In this document: in pieces, positions 27,582-38,162 of the stretch
Layout of the letters: every line of letters begins with the position of its first letter
Position numbering within the stretch: the stretch's first letter is position 1
DNA from: Pannonibacter indicus
GTDB lineage: Bacteria; Pseudomonadota; Alphaproteobacteria; Rhizobiales; Stappiaceae
DNA length: 64,000 nt
Assembly: GCF_001418225.1 (NCBI RefSeq)
Contig: NZ_LIPT01000007.1
Location: 62,001-126,000, forward strand
Reading direction: 5' to 3'
The notes under the pieces: generated by a model
Database searches by the model: none
Seen by the model: the letters and a program-made list of their open reading frames with translations, nothing else
What the model was told of the DNA's origin: nothing
Program-made: the position numbers and the translations under genes

Positions 27582-27677
27582 TAAAGGTCCGCCCGCTGAG
27601 ATGGGGGTTCGACACTCTCAGGATTGAAAGAGGCTGCGCCGGGAGAAGGGTGACGCCTTTCAGGAGGAAACAACGCA

Positions 27678-28712
27678 ATGCGCAAGATTGCCATGATTTT
27701 TGCGGGCGCGCTCATGTCTGCGACCGCTCTGACTGCTGCCGCACAGGCGCAGGATGTCGTCGTCGGTGTGAGCTGGTCCAACTTCCAGGAAGAACGCTGG
27801 AAGACCGACGAAGCTGCAATCAAGGCGGCTCTTGAAGCTGCCGGTGCCAAATACATCTCTGCTGACGCTCAGAGCTCCTCTGCCAAGCAGCTGTCCGACA
27901 TCGAAGCCCTGATCGCACAGGGTGCCACTGCCCTCGTGATTCTCGCACAGGACGCTCAGGCCATTGGCCCGGCTGTGCAGGCCGCTGCCGACGAAGGCAT
28001 TCCGGTTGTCGCCTATGACCGCCTGATCGAAGACCCGCGTGCCTTCTACCTGACCTTCGACAACGTGGAAGTGGGCCGCATGCAGGCCCGCGAAGTGCTG
28101 AAGGTTGCGCCGGAAGGCAACTACGTCATGATTAAGGGCTCCTCCACGGACCCGAACGCCGACTTCCTGCGCGGCGGCCAGCAGGAAGTCCTGCAGCCGG
28201 CGATTGACGCCGGCAAGGTCAAGATCGTGGGCGAAGCCTACACCGACGGCTGGCTTCCGGCCAACGCGCAGCGGAACATGGAACAGATCCTGACCGCGAA
28301 TGACAACAAGGTGGACGCCGTTGTTGCTTCCAACGATGGCACCGCAGGTGGCGCCGTTGCCGCTCTGGCTGCTCAGGGCATGGAAGGCATTCCGGTTTCC
28401 GGCCAGGACGGCGACCATGCCGCTCTGAACCGCATCGCCAAGGGCACCCAGACGGTTTCCGTGTGGAAGGACTCGCGCGAACTCGGCAAGACGGCTGCCG
28501 AAATCGCGGTGGCTCTCGCCAAGGGCGCTGATCTGGGAAGCATTGAAGGTGCCGCCAAGTGGACCTCGCCGGCTGGCACCGAGATGACCGCACGCTTCCT
28601 GACCCCGATCGCGATCACCAAGGACAACCTCAACGTTGTCGTGGACGCGGGCTGGATCAGCAAGGACGCACTCTGCCAGGGCGTTTCCGGCGGCCCGGCT
28701 CCCTGCAACTAA
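27678..28712 (+). CDS. xylF: D-xylose ABC transporter periplasmic binding protein
   Basis: A 344-residue exported protein (signal peptide to AAQA-QD near residue 25) of the sugar-binding PBP1 fold. The start of the mature chain, [19 protein letters not shown], is typical of XylF, and the later pairs [11 protein letters not shown] and [11 protein letters not shown] line the ligand cleft. It captures D-xylose in the periplasm for XylHG. AGGAGG stands before the ATG. A 12-bp hairpin follows, probably keeping its mRNA in excess over the membrane parts. Confidence 0.95.
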   Translation: MRKIAMIFAGALMSATALTAAAQAQDVVVGVSWSNFQEERWKTDEAAIKAALEAAGAKYISADAQSSSAKQLSDIEALIAQGATALVILAQDAQAIGPAVQAAADEGIPVVAYDRLIEDPRAFYLTFDNVEVGRMQAREVLKVAPEGNYVMIKGSSTDPNADFLRGGQQEVLQPAIDAGKVKIVGEAYTDGWLPANAQRNMEQILTANDNKVDAVVASNDGTAGGAVAALAAQGMEGIPVSGQDGDHAALNRIAKGTQTVSVWKDSRELGKTAAEIAVALAKGADLGSIEGAAKWTSPAGTEMTARFLTPIAITKDNLNVVVDAGWISKDALCQGVSGGPAPCN

Positions 28713-28734
28713 GGCCTGACCGGTCAAGACCTTG

Positions 28735-28762
28735 CACTGCCCCGGATGGTTCCGGGGCAGTG
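28735..28762 (+). terminator. intra-operon hairpin between xylF and xylH
   Basis: CACTGCCCCGGA and TCCGGGGCAGTG form a perfect 12-bp stem with the 4-base loop TGGT. Only a few T follow, so it more likely attenuates or protects the xylF message than fully stops transcription. Confidence 0.75.
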
Positions 28763-28857
28763 TCTTCGATGTGAAACCGCCGCGCTTGCTTGACTGACCT
28801 TGGGTCACGCGCTCCAATCGGCACATCAGGACCGGCTTTTCAACCAGGAGCACTTCG

Positions 28858-30147
28858 ATGTCGAATGCAGACCTGTCCGGGGCGAGGACTCCGGCGGCCC
28901 GCTCGTTTTTATCCGCGCTGCAGCTGGACACGCGCCTGCTGGGCATGATCGGGGCGTTCATCGTCCTCTGTCTCGTGTTCAACGTGATCACGGACGGGCG
29001 TTTCCTGACACCGCGCAACATCTTCAACCTGACGATCCAGACCGTCTCGGTCGCCATCATGGCAACGGGCATGGTCTTCGTCATCGTCACCCGCCACATC
29101 GACCTGTCCGTCGGTTCGCTCCTGGCGACGGTCGCGGCGGTGATGGCTGTCGTGCAGACGCAGGTGCTGCCCTCAATGCTTGGCCTCGGCCATCCCGCCA
29201 TCTGGATCATAGCAATTCTTGCAGGTCTCGTGGCCGGTGTCGTCATTGGCGCAGCGCAAGGCTGGATGGTCGGCTATCTCGGTATTCCCGCCTTCATCGT
29301 CACGCTCGGCGGTTTGCTGGTCTGGCGGAACGTTGCCTGGTTCATCACCGACGGCAAGACGATCGGCCCGCTGGATGAAACCTTCCTGTTGCTGGGTGGA
29401 ACGGGCGGTTCGCTTGGTGAAACCTGGTCATGGATCTTCGGCATCGTCTGCGTGGCTGCATCCATGGCGCTGCTGTTCTCGGCCCGCAAGCGCCGAGCCT
29501 CGCATGGCTTTGCCGTCAAGCCTGCCTGGGCAGAGGCGGTCATTGCAGCAGTGATCTGCGGTGCCATCCTCGGCTTCGTGGCTGTTCTCAATGCCTATGA
29601 CATGCCGGTGCAGCGCGTGCAGCGCATCTTTGCCGACCGCGGCGAGGCCATGCCTGAAGGCTTCCGCATGGGCTATGGCATCCCGATTTCGGTGCTGGTG
29701 CTGATCGTCGTGGCGGTCGCCATGACCATCCTTGCCCGCCGCACCCGCCTTGGCCGCTACATCTTTGCAACCGGCGGCAACCCGGATGCGGCCGAACTGT
29801 CGGGCATCAACACCCGCCTGCTGACGGTCAAGATCTTCGCGCTGATGGGTGGGCTTTGCGCCATCTCCGGCGCGGTGGCCGCCGCCCGTCTTGGCTTCTC
29901 CACCAATGACATCGGCACGCTGGACGAACTGCGCGTCATCGCGGCGGCGGTGATCGGTGGCACGGCGCTCTCCGGTGGTGTGGGAACCATCTACGGGGCA
30001 ATCCTGGGTGCGCTGATCATGCAGTCGCTGCAATCCGGCATGGCCATGGTGGGTGTGGATGCACCGCTCCAGAACATCGTCGTCGGCATCGTGCTGGTCT
30101 TCGCAGTCTACGTCGACATCATCTACCGCAAGCGCACGGGGGATTGA
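28858..30147 (+). CDS. xylH: D-xylose ABC transporter permease
   Basis: A 429-residue inner-membrane permease of the ribose/xylose (BPD_transp_2) family with about ten hydrophobic segments. Family motifs include TGMVFVIVTRHIDLSVGSLL near residue 65 and the loop ATGGNPDAAELSGIN near residue 305. A polar stretch between about residues 205 and 265 lengthens it relative to RbsC, as normal for XylH. AGGAG precedes the ATG. It is 3 bases from xylG. Confidence 0.95.
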   Translation: MSNADLSGARTPAARSFLSALQLDTRLLGMIGAFIVLCLVFNVITDGRFLTPRNIFNLTIQTVSVAIMATGMVFVIVTRHIDLSVGSLLATVAAVMAVVQTQVLPSMLGLGHPAIWIIAILAGLVAGVVIGAAQGWMVGYLGIPAFIVTLGGLLVWRNVAWFITDGKTIGPLDETFLLLGGTGGSLGETWSWIFGIVCVAASMALLFSARKRRASHGFAVKPAWAEAVIAAVICGAILGFVAVLNAYDMPVQRVQRIFADRGEAMPEGFRMGYGIPISVLVLIVVAVAMTILARRTRLGRYIFATGGNPDAAELSGINTRLLTVKIFALMGGLCAISGAVAAARLGFSTNDIGTLDELRVIAAAVIGGTALSGGVGTIYGAILGALIMQSLQSGMAMVGVDAPLQNIVVGIVLVFAVYVDIIYRKRTGD

Positions 30148-30150
30148 TCC

Positions 30151-30933
30151 ATGGCGCCTCTGGTCGAAATGAAAGACATCTGCATCTCGTTCGGCGGGGT
30201 GCGTGCGGTGGATCATGTGTCCATCGACCTCTTCCCCGGCGAAGTGGTGGGCCTGCTGGGCCACAATGGCGCGGGCAAGTCGACGCTGATCAAGATCCTG
30301 TCCGGTGCTTACCGCCAGGACAGCGGCGAGATCCTGATTGATGGCCAGCATGCCACGATCAACAGCCCGCGTGATGCGCGCAAGTACAACATCGAGACGA
30401 TCTATCAGACGCTGGCGCTGGCCGATAACCTCGATGCCGCCTCCAACCTGTTCCTGGGCCGCGAGCTGGTGACGCCGCTGGGCTTCGTCGATGATGACCG
30501 GATGGAAGCGGAAACGCGCAAGATCATGGCGCGGCTCAACCCGAACTTCAAAAAGTTCAAGGCGCCCGTGAAGGCTCTCTCGGGCGGTCAGCGCCAGTCG
30601 GTCGCCATTGCGCGTGCTGTCTATTTCAACGCCCGCATCCTGATCATGGACGAGCCGACGGCCGCCCTTGGCGTACACGAGACGCAGATGGTGGCGGAAC
30701 TGATCGAGGAGCTGAAGAGGCAGGGCCTCGGCATCTTCCTCATCAGCCATGACATCCACGATGTGTTCAAGCTGTGCGACCGCATCGCCGTGATGAAGAA
30801 CGGCCAGCTGGTCGGCACCGCCAAGACCACGGATGTGACCGATGATGACGTGCTGGGCATGATCATCCTCGGCAAGTGCCCTCCCGGCGCAACGCCGGGA
30901 CCGGGCGCGCTCAACGATGTGGCCGCGGCCTGA
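30151..30933 (+). CDS. xylG: D-xylose ABC transporter ATPase (single-domain)
   Basis: A 260-residue ATPase with Walker [10 protein letters not shown], signature LSGGQRQSV, and Walker [13 protein letters not shown]. Classic XylG of enterobacteria has two ATPase halves in about 510 residues; this one has a single complete domain, as in other alphaproteobacterial pentose importers of the FrcA type, and must act as a homodimer. It closes the xylFHG transport unit. An 8-bp hairpin (GAGCCTGC/GCAGGCTC, 30950-30971) lies between it and xylB. Confidence 0.92.
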   Translation: MAPLVEMKDICISFGGVRAVDHVSIDLFPGEVVGLLGHNGAGKSTLIKILSGAYRQDSGEILIDGQHATINSPRDARKYNIETIYQTLALADNLDAASNLFLGRELVTPLGFVDDDRMEAETRKIMARLNPNFKKFKAPVKALSGGQRQSVAIARAVYFNARILIMDEPTAALGVHETQMVAELIEELKRQGLGIFLISHDIHDVFKLCDRIAVMKNGQLVGTAKTTDVTDDDVLGMIILGKCPPGATPGPGALNDVAAA

Positions 30934-31079
30934 CCACCTGACCATGCGGGAGCCTGCGGCATCGCAGGCTCTGGCAGAAACGGCCGTCATCGGCTAGAAG
31001 AAGCAGTCCCCGGACGGGTGCGCACACACGCGCTGCCTGTTCCGGGTTTCTTTCGGATCAATTTTGAGGGGCGTACCTC

Positions 31080-32525
31080 ATGCATATCGGCCTTGATATC
31101 GGCACCAGTTCGGTGAAGGCGATCCTGATGGATGACAGCCAGGCGGTGCTCGCCTCGGCCAGTGCCCATCTCACGGTCGAGCGCCCGCATCCCGGCTGGT
31201 CGGAGCAGGACCCGGACAGCTGGTGGACGGCGCTGGAACAGGCGTTGGACACGCTTGCCGCCTCTCATCCAAAGGAGATGGCAGCGGTGCGCGGCATTGG
31301 CCTGTCCGGCCACATGCACGGGGCTACCTTGCTGGATGCGGCAGACAAGCCGCTGCGCCCCTGCATCCTGTGGAATGATGGCCGCTCCGCCGCGCAATGC
31401 GCGGATCTGGAAGCGCGCGAGCCGCGGTTCCTCAGCCTTGGCGGCAACCGGGTGATGCCGGGCTTCACCGCGCCGAAGCTGCAATGGGTGCGTGAGAACG
31501 AGCCGGAGATCTTTGCCCGCACGGCCAAGGTACTGCTGCCGAAGGATTACGTCCGCCTGCGCCTGACCGGCGAGCATGTGGGCGACATGTCGGACAGTGC
31601 CGGCACGCTGTGGATGGATGTGGCCGCCCGCGACTGGTCCGATGCGCTGCTGGAGGCCACCGGCCTCAACCGCAGCCACATGCCGCGCCTTGTCGAGGGT
31701 TCGGATGCCAGTGGCCGCCTGCGGCCGGAGCTGGCGCAGCGCTGGGGCATGACTTCTGCCCCGGTGGTGGCCGGTGGCGGCGGCGACAATGCGGCCTCGG
31801 CCTGCGGCACGGGTGCGGTGAAGCCGGGCTCGGCCTTCGTCTCGCTGGGCACCTCGGGCGTGCTGTTCGTCACCAATGACCGGTTCTCGCCCAATGTCGG
31901 CAGCGCCGTGCATGCCTTTTGCCATGCGGTGCCGGATACATGGCACCAGATGGGCGTGATCCTGTCGGCGACCGACAGCCTCAACTGGCTGTCCAAGGTG
32001 CTGCGCCGCCCGGCGCAGGAGCTGACGGGGCTCGTCACGGAGCTGAAGCGGCCTTCGGATGTGATGTTCATGCCGTATCTGGGCGGCGAGCGCACGCCGC
32101 ATAATGACGTGGCGATCCGGGGCGGCTTCTTCGGCATCTCGCATGACACGGATGAGGCGGAGCTGACCCATGCAGTGCTGGATGGCGTTGCCTTTGCCCT
32201 GATGGACTGCCTCGCGGCGCTGACTTCCGCCGGAACGAAGGTGGAGCGTGTCACCGCCGTGGGCGGCGGTTCGCGCTCGCGCAGGTGGCTGGAAATCATC
32301 GCCACCGTTCTGGGCGTCACCGTTGATCTGCCGCAGGATGGTGACTTCGGCGCCGCGCTGGGCGCTGCCCGCCTCGGTCAGGCGGCGGCGGATGGTTATT
32401 CTGATGCGCTCTTCAGCGCCCCGCCGATGGCCGCTGCCGTCGGCCCCAACCCCGCTCTTCGTTCCGCCTATGGCGAGGCCTATGCCCGCTGGCGCAAACT
32501 CTATCCCGCAGTGAAGGAGATCTGA
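31080..32525 (+). CDS. xylB: xylulokinase
   Basis: Phosphorylates D-xylulose to xylulose 5-phosphate, which enters the pentose phosphate pathway. The 481-residue FGGY-family kinase starts with [13 protein letters not shown] (first ATP loop), has [12 protein letters not shown] near residue 78 as in XylB, and the second glycine-rich loop [16 protein letters not shown] near residue 395. Length is normal. It is separated from xylA by one base. Confidence 0.95.
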   Translation: MHIGLDIGTSSVKAILMDDSQAVLASASAHLTVERPHPGWSEQDPDSWWTALEQALDTLAASHPKEMAAVRGIGLSGHMHGATLLDAADKPLRPCILWNDGRSAAQCADLEAREPRFLSLGGNRVMPGFTAPKLQWVRENEPEIFARTAKVLLPKDYVRLRLTGEHVGDMSDSAGTLWMDVAARDWSDALLEATGLNRSHMPRLVEGSDASGRLRPELAQRWGMTSAPVVAGGGGDNAASACGTGAVKPGSAFVSLGTSGVLFVTNDRFSPNVGSAVHAFCHAVPDTWHQMGVILSATDSLNWLSKVLRRPAQELTGLVTELKRPSDVMFMPYLGGERTPHNDVAIRGGFFGISHDTDEAELTHAVLDGVAFALMDCLAALTSAGTKVERVTAVGGGSRSRRWLEIIATVLGVTVDLPQDGDFGAALGAARLGQAAADGYSDALFSAPPMAAAVGPNPALRSAYGEAYARWRKLYPAVKEI

Positions 32526-32526
32526 C

Positions 32527-33843
32527 GTGGCGACTGGTTTTTTTGACGGGCTGGAGCAGGTCCGGTTCGTTGGTCCTGATTCCAAGGACCCCTACGGCTA
32601 CCGCTTTTACGACAAGGACCGGGTGGTTCTCGGCAAGCGCATGGAAGACCATCTGCGCCTTGCCATATGCTACTGGCACTCGTTCTGCTGGCCGGGCGGT
32701 GATCCGTTCGGCGGCGATACCTTCCAGCGCAAGTGGATGGCGGCCGGTGATCCGATGGAACAGGCCCGCCTGAAGGCCGACGTTGCCTTCGAGATGTTCC
32801 AGCTGCTGGACATGCCCTTCTTCACCTTCCACGACCGCGACATCGCGCCGGAAGGGGCGACGCTGGCCGAGAGCAATGCCAATGTGAATGCCATTGCCGA
32901 CATCTTTGAAAAGAAGATGGCCGAGACGGGCGTGAAGCTGCTGTGGGGCACTGCGAACCTCTTCTCCAACCGCCGCTTCATGAGCGGTGCGGCCACCAAC
33001 CCGGACCCGGAAATCTTCGCCTATTCCGCAGCGCAGGTGAAGAACGCCATGGACGTGACCAAGCGTCTGGGCGGTGCAAACTACGTGCTGTGGGGCGGCC
33101 GCGAGGGCTATGAAACCCTGCTCAACACCGATCTGAAGCGCGAGCTGGACCAGCTTGGCCGTTTCCTGTCCATGGTGGTCGAGTACAAGCACAAGACCGG
33201 CTTCAAGGGCACGATCCTGATCGAGCCGAAGCCGCAGGAGCCCACCAAGCACCAGTATGACTATGATGTTGCCACCGTCTTCGGCTTCCTCAAGGCCTAT
33301 GGTCTTGAGAAGGAAGTGAAGGTGAATATCGAGCAGGGCCATGCGATCCTTGCCGGTCACTCCTTCGAGCACGAGCTCGCACTCGCCAATGCGCTGGGCA
33401 TCTTCGGCTCGGTGGACATGAACCGCAATGACTACCAGTCGGGCTGGGACACGGACCAGTTCGCCATGAACGTTCCGGAACTGGCGCTGGCCTATTACGA
33501 AATCCTCAAGGGCGGCGGCTTCACCACCGGCGGCACCAACTTCGACAGCAAGATCCGCCGTCAGTCGATTGACGCGGTGGATCTGATCCAGGGCCACATC
33601 GGCTCGGCTGATGCCATCGCGCGCGGCCTGCTGGCTGCTGCCGCGATGATCGAAGATGGCCGTCTCGGCGGCTTTGTCGAAGACCGTTACGCCGGCTGGT
33701 CCAAGCCGGAAAATGCGGCAATCCTCAAGGGGGAAGTGTCGCTGGAAGCTCTGGCTGACCGCGTTCATGCCACGGGTCTTGAGCCGCAGCCGAAGTCCGG
33801 CCGTCAGGAATATCTGGAAAGTCTCGTCAACCTCTTCGTTTGA
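32527..33843 (+). CDS. xylA: xylose isomerase
   Basis: Converts D-xylose to D-xylulose. The 438-residue class II enzyme has the catalytic His region [13 protein letters not shown] near residue 98, the metal ligands in [18 protein letters not shown] near residue 232, [17 protein letters not shown] near residue 268, and [16 protein letters not shown] near residue 300. The start is GTG, one base after the xylB stop, which argues for coupled translation. It ends the operon and is followed by a hairpin terminator. Confidence 0.97.
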   Translation: MATGFFDGLEQVRFVGPDSKDPYGYRFYDKDRVVLGKRMEDHLRLAICYWHSFCWPGGDPFGGDTFQRKWMAAGDPMEQARLKADVAFEMFQLLDMPFFTFHDRDIAPEGATLAESNANVNAIADIFEKKMAETGVKLLWGTANLFSNRRFMSGAATNPDPEIFAYSAAQVKNAMDVTKRLGGANYVLWGGREGYETLLNTDLKRELDQLGRFLSMVVEYKHKTGFKGTILIEPKPQEPTKHQYDYDVATVFGFLKAYGLEKEVKVNIEQGHAILAGHSFEHELALANALGIFGSVDMNRNDYQSGWDTDQFAMNVPELALAYYEILKGGGFTTGGTNFDSKIRRQSIDAVDLIQGHIGSADAIARGLLAAAAMIEDGRLGGFVEDRYAGWSKPENAAILKGEVSLEALADRVHATGLEPQPKSGRQEYLESLVNLFV

Positions 33844-33861
33844 AGTCTTGCAATCTTCCGT

Positions 33862-33899
33862 CCCTGCTCCGGAGAAAATCCGGGGCAGGGGTGGACTTT
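33862..33899 (+). terminator. terminator after xylA
   Basis: CCCTGCTCCGGA and TCCGGGGCAGGG pair (one T-G wobble) around GAAAA, with a short TTTT 7 bases later. It separates the xylose operon from otsB. Confidence 0.75.
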
Positions 33900-33925
33900 T
33901 CCCGCGTGTGTCTTAAACTGAGCAC

Positions 33926-34663
33926 ATGCAACATCCTGTCCGTCTGCAGCCCGATAGTGCTCTTTTTCTCGATTTTGATGGCACGCTGGCAGCTCTTGCG
34001 CCCCGGCCGGAGCTCGTAGACGTTGATGAACAAGTGATCAGCTTTCTGAGCCGGATCAATGATTGTCTGGATGGTGCTGTCGCCATCATCACCGGCAGAC
34101 CTATCTCAGAGATCGACGGATTTCTCCACCCCCTCGCTTTGCCCGCCGCCGGGCTCCATGGCCTTGAATGGCGCAGCACCGCTGCTGCTGATCCCGTGCG
34201 TGCCGAAGCCTCACCGGAACTGCAGTATCTGCGGCGGTCGGTGGAAGCCTGCGGGCTGCTGGCTGACGGCATCCTGCTGGAAGACAAGGGCGCGGCCATC
34301 GCGCTGCACTACAGGTCCATTCCCCATCTGGAAAGCGCGCTGGAGGCTTATCTTGCGCGTGTTCTGACCGGGCTGCCCGGCCTGCATGTCCTGCGCGGCA
34401 AGATGGTGATGGAAGTGAAACCGGCGACCCATGACAAGGGACTGGCACTACGCCGCTTCATGGAGCTTCCGCCTTTCAGCGGACGGGTGCCGGTCTTTGC
34501 AGGCGATGATGTGACGGATGAAGACGCCATGGCCGCAGCGCTTGCTCTTGGAGGGAGCGCGTTGAAGGTGGGGGAGGGGCCAACCTGCGCAACCGCACGC
34601 CTGCCGGATGTTGCTGCCGTTACGGACTGGCTCGCGCAGCAGGCGCGCCATCTGACGGCATAA
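33926..34663 (+). CDS. otsB: trehalose-6-phosphate phosphatase
   Basis: Removes phosphate from trehalose 6-phosphate to give trehalose, an osmoprotectant. The 245-residue HAD enzyme has the nucleophile motif LFLDFDGTLA (residues 13-22), the GRP loop of IITGRPISEID, the lysine segment VMEVKPATHDKG near residue 155, and the metal motif FAGDDVTDEDAM near residue 190. It stands upstream of otsA, separated by 229 bases that contain a hairpin repeat, so the two genes may have separate promoters. Confidence 0.95.
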   Translation: MQHPVRLQPDSALFLDFDGTLAALAPRPELVDVDEQVISFLSRINDCLDGAVAIITGRPISEIDGFLHPLALPAAGLHGLEWRSTAAADPVRAEASPELQYLRRSVEACGLLADGILLEDKGAAIALHYRSIPHLESALEAYLARVLTGLPGLHVLRGKMVMEVKPATHDKGLALRRFMELPPFSGRVPVFAGDDVTDEDAMAAALALGGSALKVGEGPTCATARLPDVAAVTDWLAQQARHLTA

Positions 34664-34745
34664 ACCGGCAGGCGGGGCTTCAAGGAAGCTTCGAACATCT
34701 ATTGCGGGAACTCTTTGCGGTGCTGGCTGTTCAGTCATTGGCGCC

Positions 34746-34804
34746 TGGCGCTGCATGAGTATTTTCAAGGTGTGATGCGCCAGCATCCCGGAGCCTTGGT
34801 TTCA
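34746..34804 (-). repeat. dispersed hairpin repeat, copy 2
   Basis: Same element as at 43021-43077 but opposite orientation, lying in the otsB-otsA gap. Outer stem CAAGG/CCTTG, inner stem ATGC/GCAT, loop GCCA. The inner stem differs from the 43-kb copy (GTGC/GCAC) on both sides, keeping the pairing. Confidence 0.65.
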
Positions 34805-34892
34805 CTGTGTCTTGAGAGGGCATTTCATTTGCTGCCTGCCTGGCGGTTGTCAGGTGTCCGGCACATCAATCAAAGCAAAGGAGGCGAAGGCC

Positions 34893-36296
34893 ATGGGACG
34901 GCTTGTTGTGGTATCAAATCGGGTAGGCCCGATGAAGGACACAGGCAAGGCTGGAGGGCTCGCCGTGGCTCTGGTCGATGCACTGACAAGCTCCGGCGGA
35001 CTTTGGTTCGGCTGGAGCGGCAAGGTCTCCGAAGAGGGTACGTTCGGCCCTTTTCAACAGCAGAAGACAAAGTCGGTCCAGCTGGTGCAGATCGACATGA
35101 CGCAGGCCGATCACGACAGTTTCTATGCCGGCTATGCAAACCGGACGCTCTGGCCGGTGCTGCATTACCGGCTTGATCTGGCTGTCTTCGACCGTGCCTT
35201 TGAAAACGGCTACCGGCATGTGAACGAGCGCTTTGCCTCCCGGCTGCATCCATTGCTGCAATCCGATGATCTCATCTGGGTGCATGACTATCACTTCATG
35301 CCGCTGGCCGCGACGCTGCGCGAAATGGGCGTCACGGCGCCCATCGGCTTCTTCCTGCACATTCCGCTTCCGGCGCCAGAGGTTCTGGCGGCGCTGCCCA
35401 ATGCGGGCGCGCTCATCCGAACCATGCTGGCCTATGACGTGGTCGGCTTCCAGACCTCGCGCGATGCTGCCAACTTCCGCCGCTTCGTGGTGGATGAGCT
35501 GGGGGGCGTCAAGGGTGCGGGCGGGGTGGTGAAACTGCAGGACCGGCAGGTGCTGGTGAAGGCCTATCCCATCGGCATCGACGCGGAGGCCTTCGCTCAG
35601 TTTCCCGCGACACCGGATGCGCAGCGCAATTCTGCCCGCCTTGCCAAGCAGCTGGCCGGGCGGCGCCAGATCGTCGGCGTGGACCGGATCGATTACACCA
35701 AGGGCCTGCCGGAGCGCTTCCGTGCTTTTGCCCGGCTGCTGGAGGATTATCCGGAAAATCAGGGGCAGGTGTCGCTGATGCAGGTGGCGCCGCCGTCACG
35801 GGCGGAACTCGATGCCTATATCGATATCCGGCGCGAGCTGGAGGGGCTGACCGGCCATGTCAACAGCCGCTTCTCGCAGCTGGACTGGACACCCATCCGC
35901 TTTCTGGCGCGGGCCTTTCCGCGCCGTGTGCTGGCGGGGCTCTACCGGTCGAGCCATGTCGGGCTCGTGACGCCGCTGCGTGACGGTATGAACCTTGTGG
36001 CCAAGGAATATGTGGCGGCGCAGGCACCGGAGGATCCGGGGGTGCTGGTGCTGTCCCGCTTTGCCGGTGCGGCAGAAGGCATGCCGGAGGCGATCAGCGT
36101 CAATCCCTATTCGGATGAAGACGTGGCGCGCGGGCTCCAGCGGGCTCTGACCATGCCGCTGGACGAGCGCCGCGCCCGCTGGCAGCCGATGTTTGACCGG
36201 CTGTGCCGGGAGGACGCGAAGAACTGGTCCTCCTCCTTTGTCGCGGATCTCGTGGCGGCGCGGCGGGAAGTTGGGGCCTCGTTGACGGCGGCCTGA
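34893..36296 (+). CDS. otsA: alpha,alpha-trehalose-phosphate synthase (UDP-forming)
   Basis: Joins UDP-glucose and glucose 6-phosphate into trehalose 6-phosphate, the substrate of OtsB. The 467-residue GT20 enzyme begins with GRLVVVSNRVGPM, has WVHDYHFMPLA near residue 130, the sugar-binding VDRIDYTKGLPERFRAF near residue 265, and LVAKEYVAAQ and LSRFAGAAEG toward the end. The ATG at 34893 has AAAGGAGG before it; an in-frame ATG at 34812 is upstream but its extension is not conserved. Confidence 0.95.
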   Translation: MGRLVVVSNRVGPMKDTGKAGGLAVALVDALTSSGGLWFGWSGKVSEEGTFGPFQQQKTKSVQLVQIDMTQADHDSFYAGYANRTLWPVLHYRLDLAVFDRAFENGYRHVNERFASRLHPLLQSDDLIWVHDYHFMPLAATLREMGVTAPIGFFLHIPLPAPEVLAALPNAGALIRTMLAYDVVGFQTSRDAANFRRFVVDELGGVKGAGGVVKLQDRQVLVKAYPIGIDAEAFAQFPATPDAQRNSARLAKQLAGRRQIVGVDRIDYTKGLPERFRAFARLLEDYPENQGQVSLMQVAPPSRAELDAYIDIRRELEGLTGHVNSRFSQLDWTPIRFLARAFPRRVLAGLYRSSHVGLVTPLRDGMNLVAKEYVAAQAPEDPGVLVLSRFAGAAEGMPEAISVNPYSDEDVARGLQRALTMPLDERRARWQPMFDRLCREDAKNWSSSFVADLVAARREVGASLTAA

Positions 36297-36341
36297 TGCC
36301 GAGGCGGGTGCCGCCGCCACATCCCTCCTTGAGTTGCGCAG

Positions 36342-36368
36342 GCCCCGCCACTTTCCGGCAGCGGGGCT
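36342..36368. terminator. hairpin between the convergent otsA and hppD genes
   Basis: GCCCCGC and GCGGGGC form a perfect 7-bp stem with a 13-base loop in the 84-base gap between two convergent genes. No clear T-run on either side; a two-way terminator is likely. Confidence 0.5.
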
Positions 36369-36380
36369 CTTGGAGTCAAG

Positions 36381-37493
36381 TTACTCCGCGGCATCCACCT
36401 TGATGACGCCGCGGCGGATCTGGTCTTCCTCGATGGATTCAAACAGGGCGCGGAAATTGCCCTCGCCGAAGCCTTCATCGCCCTTGCGCTGGATGAATTC
36501 GAAGAAGATCGGGCCGATGACGGTCTTGGAGAAGATCTGCAAGAGAATCTTCGTCATGCCGCCGTTCACAACGCCTTCGCCGTCGATGAGGATGCCGTGC
36601 TTCTTCATCCGTTCCAGCGGCTCGTCATGGCCGTTCACGCGGGCCTTGGACATTTCGTAATAGGTGTCCGGCGGGCCGGGCATGAATTTCAGGCCGTTGT
36701 CCGCCAGACGGTCAGTGGCGCTGTAGATGTCATCCGTGCCCACGGCGATGTGCTGGATGCCTTCGCCCTTGTACTTGCGCAGATATTCCTCGATCTGGCT
36801 GGTGTCGTCCTTGGACTCGTTCAGCGGAATGCGGATCTTGCCGCAGGGCGAGGTGATGGCGCGGCTGACAAGGCCGGTGATGCGGCCGTCGATGTCGAAA
36901 TAGTGGATCTGCCGGAAGCCGAAGAGGTTGCGGTAGAAGTCCCACCACTTGTCCATGTTGCCCCGGTAGACGTTATGGGTCAGGTGGTCGAGGTAATAGA
37001 AGCCGACGCCCTGCGGCTTCGGATCAACCGGTCCGAGCCACTCGAACTCCGCCGAATAGGCCGAGCCCTTTTCGCCATACTGATCGATGAAATAGAGCAG
37101 CGAGCCGCCGATGCCGATGATGGCGGGCACATCCAGCGTCTTGCCGTCCCCTTCATAGGGCGTTGCGCCCATCTTCACCGCATGGTCAAATGCCTTTTGT
37201 GCATCCACCACGCGCCAGGCCATGGCCGGTGCGCACGGGCCGTGTGCCTCGACGAAACGCATGCCATAGGAGCCGGGCTCGGCGTTGAGGATGTAGTTCA
37301 CGTCGCCCTGCCGGTAGACGGTGATGTTTTTCGTCCTGTGCTTGGCAACGGGGCTATAGCCCATGCGGCGGAACAGGGCGTCCAGTTTCTCAGGCTCCGG
37401 ATGGGCAAATTCCACGAACTCGAAGCCGTCGGTGCCTGCCGGGTTTTCTGCCGTAATGGTGGCGGGCGGTGCGTCGTGCGGGAAGGGTCCCAT
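36381..37493 (-). CDS. hppD: 4-hydroxyphenylpyruvate dioxygenase
   Basis: Turns 4-hydroxyphenylpyruvate, from tyrosine, into homogentisate using Fe(II) and oxygen. The 370-residue protein has two glyoxalase-like halves; iron ligands are the His of YLDHLTHNV near residue 165, the His of GIQHIAVGTDD near residue 243 and the Glu of FFEFIQRKG near residue 325. AGAGGAGG stands before the ATG at 37493. It is divergent from an Lrp-type regulator that is the likely controller. Homogentisate dioxygenase is not in the window. Confidence 0.95.
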   Translation of the reverse strand: MGPFPHDAPPATITAENPAGTDGFEFVEFAHPEPEKLDALFRRMGYSPVAKHRTKNITVYRQGDVNYILNAEPGSYGMRFVEAHGPCAPAMAWRVVDAQKAFDHAVKMGATPYEGDGKTLDVPAIIGIGGSLLYFIDQYGEKGSAYSAEFEWLGPVDPKPQGVGFYYLDHLTHNVYRGNMDKWWDFYRNLFGFRQIHYFDIDGRITGLVSRAITSPCGKIRIPLNESKDDTSQIEEYLRKYKGEGIQHIAVGTDDIYSATDRLADNGLKFMPGPPDTYYEMSKARVNGHDEPLERMKKHGILIDGEGVVNGGMTKILLQIFSKTVIGPIFFEFIQRKGDEGFGEGNFRALFESIEEDQIRRGVIKVDAAE

Positions 37494-37522
37494 GCTGTCC
37501 TCCTCTTGATGGTGAGACAAGC

Positions 37523-37583
37523 TTGCGCTCTGGTGCGCGCAATGTGTGTGCAAAGGACGTAAAATCCCGTAAGATTGTGCAAG
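37523..37583. promoter_or_regulatory. repeat-rich divergent promoter region of hppD and the Lrp gene
   Basis: TTGCGC-N8-GCGCAA at 37523-37542 is an inverted repeat, followed by TGTGCAAAG and TTGTGCAAG (37575-37583). Multiple short half-sites in a divergent gap are typical of Lrp/AsnC binding regions. Confidence 0.5.
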
Positions 37584-37617
37584 TTCTGTGCGTCTTAATG
37601 GGTTTTGGTGCATCATC

Positions 37618-38097
37618 ATGCAGGTTGACAGCTTTGATCTGCGGCTTCTGTCCGCGCTTCAGGAAAATGCCGCCCTCACCAACCAGCAGCTGGGGGAGCG
37701 GATCGGGCTCTCTGCCAGCCAGATTTCCCGCCGCCGGCAGGCGCTGGAAGCAGAGGGCATCATCCGCCGCTACCGGGCGGATCTGGCAACCGAGCGGCTG
37801 GGCTTTTCGGTGATGGCCTTTGTCGGTGTCACCCTTGGGGCGCACAGCCGGGAGAATGCCCGCCGGTTCCGCGCCATGGTGCAGGCCATGCCCGAGGTGC
37901 AGGAGGCGCATACGCTGACGGGTGATGTGGATTACATGCTCAAGATCGTGGTGCCGGATCTGAAGGCGCTGAGCCGGGTGATCAATGACGACCTGCTGCC
38001 GCATGAGGCGGTGCAGAATGTGCGCTCCTCCATCGCCATGGAAACCCTGAAGGATGACAATCTTCTGCCTCTGGACAGTGTTCCCGCCGGGCGCTGA
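37618..38097 (+). CDS. Lrp/AsnC-family transcriptional regulator
   Basis: A 159-residue regulator with an N-terminal winged helix (DSFDLRLLSALQENAALTNQ to ISRRRQALEAEGII, residues 4-45) and a C-terminal RAM ligand-binding domain (GDVDYMLKIVVPD near residue 102). Such proteins form octamers and sense amino acids. The ATG at 37618 gives the normal Lrp start; the frame opens 30 bases earlier. Being divergent from hppD, it is probably the tyrosine or phenylalanine catabolism regulator, but this is inferred from position. Confidence 0.88.
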   Translation: MQVDSFDLRLLSALQENAALTNQQLGERIGLSASQISRRRQALEAEGIIRRYRADLATERLGFSVMAFVGVTLGAHSRENARRFRAMVQAMPEVQEAHTLTGDVDYMLKIVVPDLKALSRVINDDLLPHEAVQNVRSSIAMETLKDDNLLPLDSVPAGR

Positions 38098-38162
38098 CTT
38101 GCAGTGGGGCAGCCAAGCCACCATCTGAGGCTGACGCAAGGTTTGCCAAGGAGCTTCCAGAC